A stretch of 64,000 nucleotides of DNA from Stictocephala bisonia (lineage: Eukaryota > Arthropoda > Insecta > Hemiptera > Membracidae), in contig JAQJVL010000537.1 of assembly GCA_035578905.1 (NCBI GenBank), forward strand, positions 62,001 through 126,000. Reading direction: 5' to 3'. Each line of letters starts with the position of its first letter. The first letter of the stretch is position 1. A program made the translations under genes and the position numbers. Below, piece by piece: positions 1 to 10,671 of the stretch. A model generated the notes under the pieces. That model searched no databases and had not been told where the DNA came from. It saw only the letters and a program-made list of their open reading frames with translations.

Positions 1-1040
1 ATAAATACATTGTTTAATTACGAGAGTAAACTATATTTCATCCGAAAGAGCACTTCTTTTCTTTCAGTTAAAAAAAAAAGATTTATATAAAAATGACAAA
101 AAACATAGATGCTTCGTAAGTTTGTTTGAAACCTTGCGATTTCACCAAACATGGCCTGGCATTTTTCACATGGAAATGTTAAATTTACCTGGCACCAAAA
201 GGGTCAAAAAAGCATAATTTATATGTTTTGATTTAATTCAATTCTTTACCTGTTAGGAAGAACAAAAGTCAACTTTTTTCAAATAAAATATTTTTTATTA
301 ATTTTGTCTCTGCCATGGAATGGCTGCTTGACTATAGTAAAAAATATATGATACATAAGCATTAAATTAAAGTAATTTTAATATTATTACATAATTCTAA
401 ATATTATTAAACATACTCTGAATTTATCTAGATTTTTAATTCTATATATCCTTGTTCAATATGTTGCTATAAATCTAAATTTAAAAACAATATTTTTAAA
501 CAAAACAAATTATTCAAAACTAATCCAGAGAAAGTAATAAAGAATATTGATGACTTTGCCTATGTAAGTTTAGATGGAGGAGTATGGCCGCGCACCTTTC
601 ACTTCTTTTTAATCAAATTTGTAATAAACATGTTCTATAAAGAACATTGTCCCACCACTCACTCACTTGCCAAACTCACTTGTTGAAGGCCGAGGTAATG
701 ACGAGCGCAGCGAGTGGAGGTTGGCACGCGGCGTGTGCAGCAGTATTCCCTACTTCTTGTATAAGATTGGTAATGTTTTTTTCGTCCTTTTTTTGATATA
801 ACAAAGAGTGCTGTTATTTAATTATAATCACATAAGATTTACCATCCGTTGTGTGGATAAAATAATACAACCTATGAATGGAATAGCCTAAATTTTAAAT
901 GTATTTGAATTTTCATTGGTTGATTTTCTTGTAAAGTATTTTTAAGCGTGCGTTAAAGATAGCCTGACCACAATTGGCATATGAAGCGTTTAATAAATAG
1001 TTTTAAAGAGCTATGAGAATCAGAGTTTTCAAGTTATAAT
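1..1040. other. AT-rich intergenic or intronic DNA
   Basis: No coding region, RNA gene or long repeat is visible here apart from the short GC-rich repeat at 688-735. If the CPSF1 exon at 6.5 kb is read correctly, this stretch lies downstream of it and could be intron 1 of CPSF1. Confidence 0.5.
688..735 (+). repeat. Short GC-rich dispersed repeat, copy 1
   Basis: The core GGCCGAGGT..ACGAGCGCAG..GAGTG..GGCAC is shared with an inverted copy at 60030-60088. It stands out in base composition from its AT-rich surroundings. The family is not recognised. Confidence 0.55.
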
Positions 1041-1486
1041 CTTGGCACTGGTGGCACAGTGCTGTAACCTGTGGCTACTTGGGGACAAGGTGTTTGGGAA
1101 GATTGTAAGCGATAGGTTCCATTCTAGGTCCTCTTAATACCGACACAGCGTCCGCTCAATGGTTGCCATCGACGTGGACACTACAATAGAAGTTTGGTGT
1201 TGGATGGTAGTCAAGGTTCAGAAGTTGTGTAGAGAAGAGAACTGAGTGTCAGACTTGTCAGTTAGCTGAAAATCAGACCAACACTATGTGGTTCGGATTC
1301 CACGTAAAGCTGTAGGTCCCAAAGTTGCCCTGGCGATTGGGCTATTAATAAATAGTCCTTTCTGAGCTAAGTATAACTCAGAGAGTAACAATGACTACAC
1401 TCATTCATTTACAATCATCACGCTCATTCGAAATCTATATACACCCATATCTTGACGATCGGCGTCATAAGAATAAATAAATAAAA
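1041..1486 (+). mobile_element. SINE-like element or LINE 3' end, copy 1
   Basis: A moderately GC-rich block ends in an (ATAA)n tail at about 1470-1486. The segment from about 1180 is shared with a 5'-truncated copy at 39030-39245, and the terminal 70 bases recur at about 46225-46295 and, more weakly, at 13130-13170. Truncation at the 5' side with a conserved 3' tail is the pattern left by target-primed reverse transcription. The head (TGGCACAGTG near 1051, GGTTCCATTC near 1114) loosely resembles pol III A and B boxes, which would make it a tRNA-derived SINE, but the match is imperfect. It could equally be the 3' UTR of a LINE. Confidence 0.6.
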
Positions 1487-2655
1487 TGTTCATTGGAAGA
1501 TATAGCTTTTATGTCACTTATTAATTTTACTTTACATTTTCGCCATACGGTAAGATTTGTAGGCTAGGCCTCCGCCTACCTGCTTAAAACAAAGTTACAC
1601 AGTTCGACACTTCCCTAGACTTAACAGCCTGCGCACCTCGACCAATTAACTACGGAAGTTCTTGAATTCTGAGAAGACCCTTTTGCAGTTTGACCGCACC
1701 GGCGACAAATACAATTGAACTAACAATAGATAAAATTAATAACTTTCTTTTTGCTCCACGCTCTGTACTGAAAAACTCAAGAATGGTGGAACAAAAATAT
1801 AAGTTATTTATTTTAACATCTATTGCTAAATACATCTAATCACGAATGTATTTTACAAGTAAATAAAGACCAATTTAAAAATTTTAAAATATTGTGCAAT
1901 GATAAGTTAATTTAATATTTGAGCTGTAACTCATGAAACATTCAAGTATTTAATAATTATTAATAATTAAGTTTCGTAAATTACTAAAAAACAATTTTAC
2001 GGTTTATTCATTTGCCTTGTCACTTTTCTAACTTTGTAGAACATTTTTAAATTTTTATGTCATTGATAACATCAGACACTAAACTAAGCAATAGAAACAC
2101 AGTAATAATTGGTTCAACCTGCGCACGGGCATGGTCCTTATTCCCTTGTGCATAGTATTTTTCCAGAAGAAGTTAGAAGAATTGTATCTTATAATTAATA
2201 AGTGCTGGACAATTTTTATTTCTTTTTCTGTCAGATCAATCGCTACTTGTGTAACTTTGAGTTATAGTACAATCAATGCTTGAAAGGTATTTATTTTTTT
2301 CTCTTGAGTAACTTTTTATGTATATACCGTTAAGGTAATGTAAATATTGTATACTTAGACATTTGTAACATGGTATAACTCGCGAGGCTTACCGAAGCAC
2401 TTGTGCAGTTAATGCACAGAAGACTAATTGGGGTGGGGGAAGCCGCCGAGTCAGTGTGTGCTATATGGTAAATAAAAATAGAAAGTAAAATCATCTGAAA
2501 ATTAAATTATTGCTTACAACCTGACTTAACCTTGTTATTATAAATAAATAATTTGGACAATTATTACTAATTAATTAATAAATGACGCATTTACCTCTTT
2601 TTATTTATTTGTTTATAGATACAGTACATTGATTATATCATAATTTGATTTATAA
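1487..2655. other. AT-rich DNA, no feature seen
   Basis: Short reading frames only. The 61-codon frame at 1650-1835 has no recognisable domain. Confidence 0.5.
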
Positions 2656-4313
2656 GGGTCATTTTCAAATTGAGGGATAAAATGGAAAAAGTTTTTTTTT
2701 AATTACATGAATGGTTGTACAATATCATAGCAATTACAGTGCTATACTAAACAGAGCTGAATTATCTAGTTTTTACCGTTTTTTCATGAATTACCTACTT
2801 AATCTCTGACATTTCATCAGGTCACTAAAGCTTTCTAAGCAAAGAAAAAAAATTAAAATAGGATCTTGGAGACAAAATAAAACATGTTATCGTCTAATTT
2901 ATTTAGATAGGAAAGCTTTGTCACATTGGAATTATTTGATTTTTCTTTCTTTTTAATATAAAATTGGGATCAATGTGAAATTTTTCATAAATTCTATGTT
3001 TTTGTCTAGAAAACTTACAAAACTAAAAACAAATAATTTTGTTTGTTCTTCTTTCAAGTAACTGCTAAGAGAAGAGCTTATATATATATGGACAAAATTA
3101 AATAAAATTTAAATGAAAATTCATAGTTTTGAAGATTTTACATGCATTTTAGTGAGCGTCAGCGACCTGATTCACCGTTAGTGATCTGACGTTGGCGATC
3201 GGCGAGAATGGCGCAGTGGTGTGCTAAATTATCAAACTTGATTTATTGTATGTGTTTTTGAAATGGCCTAAAAATACTAAACATACAAAAGTTATATAAA
3301 AATATAGAGTTTTATTATAATTGGATCACAAACAAAAATCTATTAATCTAATAATATAAAATTCAGAAATGACAGTAATTACTAAGAAGATCGATTCAAA
3401 TCGTGAATATATTACTTTTCAAACAGTCAAACAAATTATTTAAAAAACTCATACATTTGCAAAAGTTTTGAATACCTTGAAAGCCATATAAAAAGGTTAA
3501 ATATTACGTTATTAGCATTATTCAGCACGATTTAACCAGGTCGCTGACGTTAGCGATATGAGCAATGAGATCCTGTCAGTTTGCAACGTTAGCGATCTGA
3601 GTAATTTTGACTTCTTTGCCTACACTGAACTGGCAGACCCCGCATTGCGCCAAACAAACTTTGAGGTTTAGGCTGACATCATTGTTATGTATTGAGCTCT
3701 TTGAAACATTTTCTATATCAGTATCCAAGTTATAAATGTTAGCAACCCGATTCATAATTAACATACTGTTCAAGAATTACCTAAATAGAAGTTTTTTCTA
3801 GAATGGTTCCAAAATGAATTTGCTGGAACAACTAAAAAATCAATTTGTTTAACATTATCAGATAAACAGACAACAAGCCCGCCATTCTTGCCGCATTTTC
3901 GTCGATCTGGCAGCAAATTTAAAATGCCTTTTACGATCGGCACGGTATCGCAGGACGTAAATATATTATCAAATAACGTGTTTAATGTTACTATTAAGTT
4001 TCAAAACACTTTGAACATGAAAATAAAGGATATTAAAGAATACTGAAACATTCAAACATATTTTAAATAATTTCATTTATAAAATACACAGCTTTATGTA
4101 TTGACTGTCTGGTAAGGACAGTTAGCAACCTGACGAAAATGGCTTTAAAAATTATTTTCAACACTACAAATTAACTAATTAGTCTTTTTTTCGTAACCAT
4201 AGGGTGCTTCCTTCATACAACTATCACTGGAATATTGATTTGAAATTTTAGTAAAAAAAAAAAAAAACTGAAAAAAATCTGTGGGACTTCTCCCTCAATT
4301 TGAAATTGAACCC
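2656..4313. mobile_element. Non-autonomous DNA transposon with inverted termini
   Basis: The left end (2656 on) and the right end (up to 4313, reverse complement) share about 25 bp of the form GGGTYCAwTTTCAAATTGAG followed by GGA. The tetranucleotide ATAA flanks both ends directly (2652-2655 and 4314-4317) and may be the target duplication. No transposase frame is present in the 1.66 kb. The interior repeats variants of the motif GTTAGCGATCTGA (about 3178, 3555, 3590, 4121). The superfamily is not determined. Confidence 0.65.
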
Positions 4314-4542
4314 ATAAGCAAATTAAATTGCCTATTTCCTGAGCAGACTTTGTAAAGACAGCGTATGTTGTTTTTATTTTAGCAATAAGACGTTTTAATT
4401 CAAACTAAACAAGTAAACGACCTTTCTGATTGGCCATTATAATAAATGTAGACAAAGAACAAAGGAGGCGAAAATAAATTATTCTTTTCTAAACAGAGAG
4501 GCACTGCAAGCCCAGCTCGACTGGCAACATGGTAAATAAGAG

Positions 4543-6220
4543 CATACTTAGGATTAACGATTAAAAATAATTAACGATTAAATTTAATCATTACTTTTTC
4601 AATTAACTTTTTAACTTATTCGTTAGTTTTGGTAATGTTTAACTTCTAACTTTAACTAGTTGAAAATTTGGCTAACAGTTAAAGTAACTCAGTTAGTTTT
4701 TCAAATGTGATAAAAGGTGCCATTTGGCCCGTGGAATGTGGACTGGGGAGAAAGTATCTAAAACTCAGGTCAAAGACTGATTGTTTTCCTCATCCCCCAA
4801 TTGTCACCGACAAGCAAGGTCACTGTTTAGAAGACGCACTCCCTCCTTTACTTACATTTTACTGCCTTATAAATAAAAAAAGGAGGACCAAACGAGTATA
4901 CCATTGTTGTGGGATTGACTTGTGTCCCTGAGGTGATCATTTCACTTGACTAGTTTATGTTTAGAGATAAATTTGAGATAGTCATTTAGTTATCTTGTTT
5001 TAAATCAACGTGTTGGGTCTAAGATTGTTTATCTTTCATAAACTCTAATACTGTAATTTTACCTATTTACCCATCTATCTGTATAATTAATTAGGAAAAT
5101 CAGTTGCATTTTGACGTTAATGCTGTCAATACTTGATTAATTGATCATTACATATCAAAATTGTCCTGTTCAAAAGTAGTTGGGAAAAACCATTTAAATG
5201 GTTAATCAAATCAACATTTCCTCAAACGTTTACTTTATTTTAAATTAGGCTTACTAGGTAAAATCAATCCATTATATGATACCACGCAACAGAGTAAACT
5301 ATCTTCAAGATTGCAGAACATATTTTAAGTAACAATTGCTATAGGCCTATTTCGTTCTGTTTTAATTATTTTGCTATCGGCACCGTCGAAAAGATAATGA
5401 TAATACTATCTTTAATATTAATAATATTATCAATAATAATTAGTTTTGTATTTTTTTAATGATTTAGATAGTTTTCATAATTTTTAATTAACTTATTTCA
5501 GTAAGAATAAAACATGCACTCAGAACGGCAAATTCTTAAACATCTAATAAACGTAATTGCTTATCGAAAATAGTAAGAATAGATCTGCTTTCACTCACTT
5601 ATGGAGTGAGTATATTTTGTTCAGTTTTTGTTTACCGCTAATCCCATACTTTCTTATCAGTGACCCTTACTTATCATCTCCAGCCTGATAAAAATCACCT
5701 GAGTCAATATGTCAAGATATTATTTGGCCTTTCTTATCATCTGTGCCAATTTAAAAAAATGTTTTGTTATCGTGAATTTCCTATAAGATAGTTATTGCTT
5801 TTTTAAAGTATAGCTTAAAAATTTTAAACTTTAATTTCAAAGACTTTATGTCAGTTTTTGTTAATAATTTTAGAAATTAAATATTTAATTTTTAAGATTT
5901 CGGACAGTTATATGACAAAAATTACTGTAGAAATTGCTATAGTCTAATTAATAGTATTGTATAGTAATGTATTATAAATAGGCATATTTATCTAAGATAT
6001 TATAAATGATAAAAGATAATACAGGTTAAGTATTTGTTTATGTATATTTTACTGTACCAAAACTAACTTTTAACTTTCAATTTCAGTTAATTTCCTAATA
6101 ATTTAACTTTAATCAGTTAGTTTCAATATATCCTAACTTTTAACTTCAATTAGTTACTTTTTTAGAGTATTAACTTTAACTTTATTCAGTTAAAAAAAAT
6201 CATTAACTTTTCCAAGTATG
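4543..6220. mobile_element. Non-autonomous hAT element (internal deletion)
   Basis: The ends match those of the larger hAT element at 17011-21586 over more than 150 bp on each side, including the AACGATTAAAAATAATTAAC block after the left tip. The tips are CATACTTAGG and CCAAGTATG. A perfect 8-bp direct duplication, AATAAGAG, flanks it (4535-4542 and 6221-6228), the hallmark of hAT insertion. It keeps the 5' leader region of the larger copy but none of the transposase exons, so it must be moved in trans. The 74-codon frame at 4707-4931 is homologous to the non-coding leader of the large copy and is not taken as a gene. Confidence 0.88.
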
Positions 6221-6497
6221 AATAAGAGATCAGTCACATGGTGGAGGAGATAATAGTGGTAGGACTGGGACTGCCCTCCCCTCCGCTCCTAGTACTATTC
6301 CCCTCGCATGCAGGCCAAGTTATAGTTATACAATCGATAATTTTGTTTTTATTATTTTTCTGGAAATAAATCTTATTTGAATTTGTTATTGTACTCAATT
6401 CACATCAATAATGATAGAATTAATAGAACATTTTTTATAACTTAGTAAAATGTTACTTGATCTATATTAAATATTGATAAAATAAAATAATACATAC

Positions 6498-6669
6498 TTA
6501 TATTTTTTGGTTTCTTCTTATTGGGCTCAATATCAGGAATTAACCGCAGGACTCTAATCATATTAGCTCCAGCAACCACCAAGGACTTCTCCGATCTGTT
6601 GAAGAAGTTACAGGTGATAGAATGTTCTATCCCCGTAGCTGGGTGGGTGGTCTTACATATAGAATACAT
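6498..6669 (-). CDS. CPSF1: CPSF1, first coding exon (partial gene)
   Basis: CPSF1 (CPSF160) is the large beta-propeller scaffold subunit of the nuclear complex that recognises AAUAAA and directs pre-mRNA 3' cleavage and polyadenylation. From the ATG at 6669 the exon encodes a start MYSICKTTHPATGIEH, then CNFFNRSEKSLVVAGAN and RLIPDIEPNKKK. From memory, the MY...HPxTG...CxFFN(S)E(K/R)xLVVAG pattern is diagnostic of the CPSF1 N-terminus in animals. A splice donor GTATGT follows at 6497, and an acceptor (TTTTAG) at 6696-6697 implies a 5' UTR exon further right. The rest of the protein (over 1,300 residues in the family) was not found at 1-6497, so intron 1 exceeds 6 kb or the gene continues outside the window. 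The hAT element at 4543-6220 and other repeats would lie inside that intron. Confidence 0.82.
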
Positions 6670-6697
6670 TTTGTCAAATTTCAAGTAATGTATACCT

Positions 6698-7609
6698 AAA
6701 ACAATAAAACATACACAAAATGAATTAAATGTATCTTAAACTAACTTAATGCTTCATATGAACAAGTATGTTAATAAATAACTGACTGCAAGCACAATAT
6801 CTAAGACTTATAGAACATGAAGAAATCTATGAATAAAAGGTATCGTGTTCCACTGGGAATAAATATGTACGAAATCAACACATTTAGGTTATTGTACGTA
6901 ATTGAACCCTAGATCTGATTTTGAAAGGTACTTCTTAATTTGCACTTTTAAATTTATGTTCAAAAACAAATAATGCTAATTAGGTTGTACCTTTGAAGAT
7001 TAGATTACTTGTTTTTAGTTAAGACATATATTTGATTTATCATCTATGAGGACCTTGTGTTACAATTAATCTTGTTTATTTTTTTGACCGGTATTGCCAT
7101 AACATAATTAAAATAGAAGCAAAATATTGTTTCATGCATGAAATAGTTAGATCTTGTAAATCTAGAATTAGTCATTGATATAATTCATTTTTGTTTTGGA
7201 TTGTATTTGAGTACCTAAGTAATTAGAATGTACCTGGGTAAACGTAGTTCCATACATTGGTTGTAAAAAATATGGAATAAGTTTACTATTTCAAGGAGGC
7301 ATTTCACACTACTGGCTCTCTACTTGAAATTTATATCCAGCATTGCATTCCAGTTCAAGTGGGTAAACAATAATCCTTGAAGTCTAACAGTAAAACACAT
7401 TCCCATATTCAAAACTATTCCCCCACTAATCATTTGTTTAACACTTTTGTAACAGATTATCAGTTTCAGGGGTATTTAGAAAGTACAGTTTGTAACAGTG
7501 ACTACATACGCTTATCTCTACTCTTGCCCCAATCATTCAAAATCCATATTTGTTGATATCTTGATGAACAGAATTTTAAGAATAAATACCTAATTGAATT
7601 AAAATTAGG
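6698..7609. other. AT-rich DNA upstream of the CPSF1 exon
   Basis: No coding exon recognised. It should contain CPSF1 5' intron or leader sequence and ends at the 3' tail of the retrotransposon starting at 7610. Confidence 0.4.
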
Positions 7610-7684
7610 TAGAATAGAATAGAATATTTTTTATTGTCAATAAATATTTCACAAAATACATTGACTCGTCACATATACAACTAT

Positions 7685-10547
7685 TTACAAATCAAAATCT
7701 CTTGCAGTCCATTGTTTATCCTCAAACTCCTCCAATGAATAAAATGCATTTTTACAAACAAATCTTTTTAGTCTTAATTTAAAAATGCTATCTCTTAATT
7801 GTCTAATGTCTATTGGTATTCTATTGTACAATTTACTTGCTAGAGTTAGTGGTTTTTTAGCAGACTTAGCCAGTCTTACCTGTGGTAAATTGATATGGTC
7901 TCTAGATCGGGTATTGTAATTGTGAATGTCACCCCTGCACTCTATTCTATCAAGGTTAGCCCTAAGATGCATGATACTTTGGTAAATGAACAAAGAATAT
8001 AAAGTTAGAATTTTTGTACCTTTAAAAAGTTCTCTGCAGTGATCAAACTTATCCGATCCTGTAATTATTCTGATAGCTTTTTTTTGGATAATAAAAACTT
8101 CTTGAGAGTAGGGAGATGAACCCCAAACAATCAGGCCGTAATTTATGTGACAGTGAAAAAGTCCGTAATAAGCCTGTATTAGAGCATCCGTTTCAAGCTC
8201 TCCGCATAATCGTTTCAGTGCAAATATACTTGAGCTTAGTCTTTTTTTAAGTTCGATTATATGTTGATGCCAATTTAGAGTTGAATCAAATATTAAACCC
8301 AGGAATTTTGAATTTTGATTGTTGAGTTTTTCCGGATGATTTCTAAGACCGAACATCATAGTACTGGTTTTGTCTTTGTTTAATATTAGGTTGTTATCCA
8401 AAAGCCAGTTTCCAGCTAAATCTAGATTAAATTTAGACTCCTCTTTTAGTTGATCATAATCAGAATTCCTTGTAAGAATTGTCGTATCGTCTGCATAAAG
8501 TATAGTCTGCGCAGGTAAATTTACAGGTAGGTCATTAACAGCAACTAAAAATAAGAGAGGCCCAAGAACGGAACCCTGGGGAACACCGGCAGTCAACGCT
8601 TTACAGCAAGAATTTCCAGTTTCTGTGTGCACGTATTGATTTCTGTTGAGGAGATATGAATTGAAAAGTTTTAATGCAGTTCCTGTGATTTTGTAATGCT
8701 TTAATTTTTCCAATAGTATACCATGCTGTACTCGGTCGAAGGCCTTGCTGAGATCACAGAAAGTGATCGCAGCAAGGTCTCCACCTTCGTAGCTATCGAG
8801 AATTTTGTTGACTAAGGAAACGATCGCATCTGTTGTAGATAGTCCTTTACGGAAGCCAATTTGTTCTTTACATATTAGTTTATTGCTTTCTAAGTAATAC
8901 ATCAGCTGCTTTCCTATTATTACCTCAATAACTTTTGACAACACGGGGACTATGGCTACTGGTCTAAAATTACCTATTTGATCCCGGCTACCTTTTTTAA
9001 AAATGGGATGCACTATTGCAGTTTTCAATATATCAGGAAATACGCCTTGTCTGATACTGGCGTTAATTAATAGTGTTAGTGGTGTTACAAAATTGTCTAT
9101 TGCTTCCTTAATCAATAAGTTGGTTAACCCAAAATGATCTTTACTTTTTTTGCAAGCCAATTCTTTTACTACTTTAGTAACATCTTCTTCTTTTACCAAG
9201 CTAAATTTAAAATCTGCTACATTTTCGGATACAATATTATTTGATAAATAAACACTAAAGCTATTTACATGGGTTACAATGTCATTATTGCCAACATTTA
9301 TGAAAAAATCATTAAACTCATCTGGGGTAAAATTGTTTTTAGTTGCCTTGTTACAATGCCTTTTCCTAATATTAACAATGTTCCATAAAGTTTTGGTTTT
9401 ATTCTGTGAGTCACGGATCAGATCTGCATTGGCCTGCTTTTTAGCTTGTTTTATCTTTGACCTGTACTCGGTTTTTTTAATTTTGTATTCATCTTTGTAA
9501 AATGCAATACCTGTTGATTTGTAAAGATTATACAACATGTCCAATCTATCCTTTAAAATTCCTAACTCCGAGTTGTACCAACTTGTTTTTGTGCTCTTTC
9601 TAGGTTTAAATTTGTTTGATTTTGATTTTATAAAACATAATTTATAATAATAATCTATTGTATCTACAAGTTTTTGAAAACTTAGATTAATATCTTGTAC
9701 TGCCATTGTCACATCTCGCCAACTTTCCTTATTTAAATAATATTTAAATTCTCGTATACTATTAGAATTAATTTTTGTTACTAATGTATTATTGACATTT
9801 ATTTGAAATGTATCATTTTTTGTTTGTGAATTGAAAGAAAATATTTGACCAAGGTGATCACTTATATGCATGTTAACTACAGTGGATGTAAAATCTGTGG
9901 ATAGAGAGGTGAAGATATTGTCAAGGCAGTTCCATCCACGAGTGGGTTCAAAAATTGTCATTTCTAATCCATACATCATGAAAAGGTTCACAATATTCTC
10001 TCTATTTTGATTTTGAGTTAGAAAATTAATGTTGAAATCACCACAAACAATAGACAACTTATCTAAGCGAGTGATATAGCTTAACATTCTTTCTATTGTT
10101 GATAAAAATAAATGAATATCTCCATTGGGACTTCTGTAGACAGTAACTAGAACTATATTTAAATTTAATATTTCTACACTTGCCAATTCACAATCTATTT
10201 CAATTGACATATTATTTATTTTGCTCATCACCCTAAACTTAGAACAATCAAATTTAGTGAAAATTGCAGCACCTCCATGTACCCTATTAGTACGACAAAA
10301 GCTAGTAGCCAGATGTAACTCGTTATTTATTACATATTGTTCTATTTCTTCTTGGACCATCCAATGTTCAGTTATACATAAAAAAATCTATGTTTAATTC
10401 GTGAACAGTGTTATCTAATAGAGCTATTTTGTTAAAAAGACTTTGACAATTTTGGTGGTAGATCTGTAATTTAGTTTTTTGATTTTTAAGTGTTGAATTT
10501 TTTCTATCATCTATTGTAATTAAATTATTAGACTTATCCTGATTCAT
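7685..10547 (-). CDS. LINE ORF2: endonuclease-reverse transcriptase (one frameshift)
   Basis: This encodes the enzyme that nicks target DNA and reverse-transcribes the element RNA. The uninterrupted part starts at 10360 (891 codons). There the APE-type endonuclease shows CGDFN (residues 106-110) and SDH (167-169), and the reverse transcriptase shows FKKGSRDQIGNFRPVAI, LSKAFD (537-542), GVPQGS (592-597) and YADD (622-625). Homology continues upstream in another frame to an ATG at 10547, including the early endonuclease motifs HQNCQS and ITEHW. The frames are split by one extra base in a run of seven A on the plus strand (10380-10386), which is either an inactivating mutation or a homopolymer sequencing error. 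The start ATG overlaps a TGA of the upstream frame as ATGA, suggesting translation by termination-reinitiation after ORF1. All key catalytic residues seen are intact. Confidence 0.92.
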
Positions 10548-10671
10548 ACTAAAAAACTGTCGTTTACATTAGGAGGAGTTTGGGTCTTAGATTCGTTGGT
10601 TGAGGGTTCGGCAGTCGACGGTGTAGGTGAGACGTTGATTGTGGATGTCCTAGCTGGTTGTTGATCCTGGT

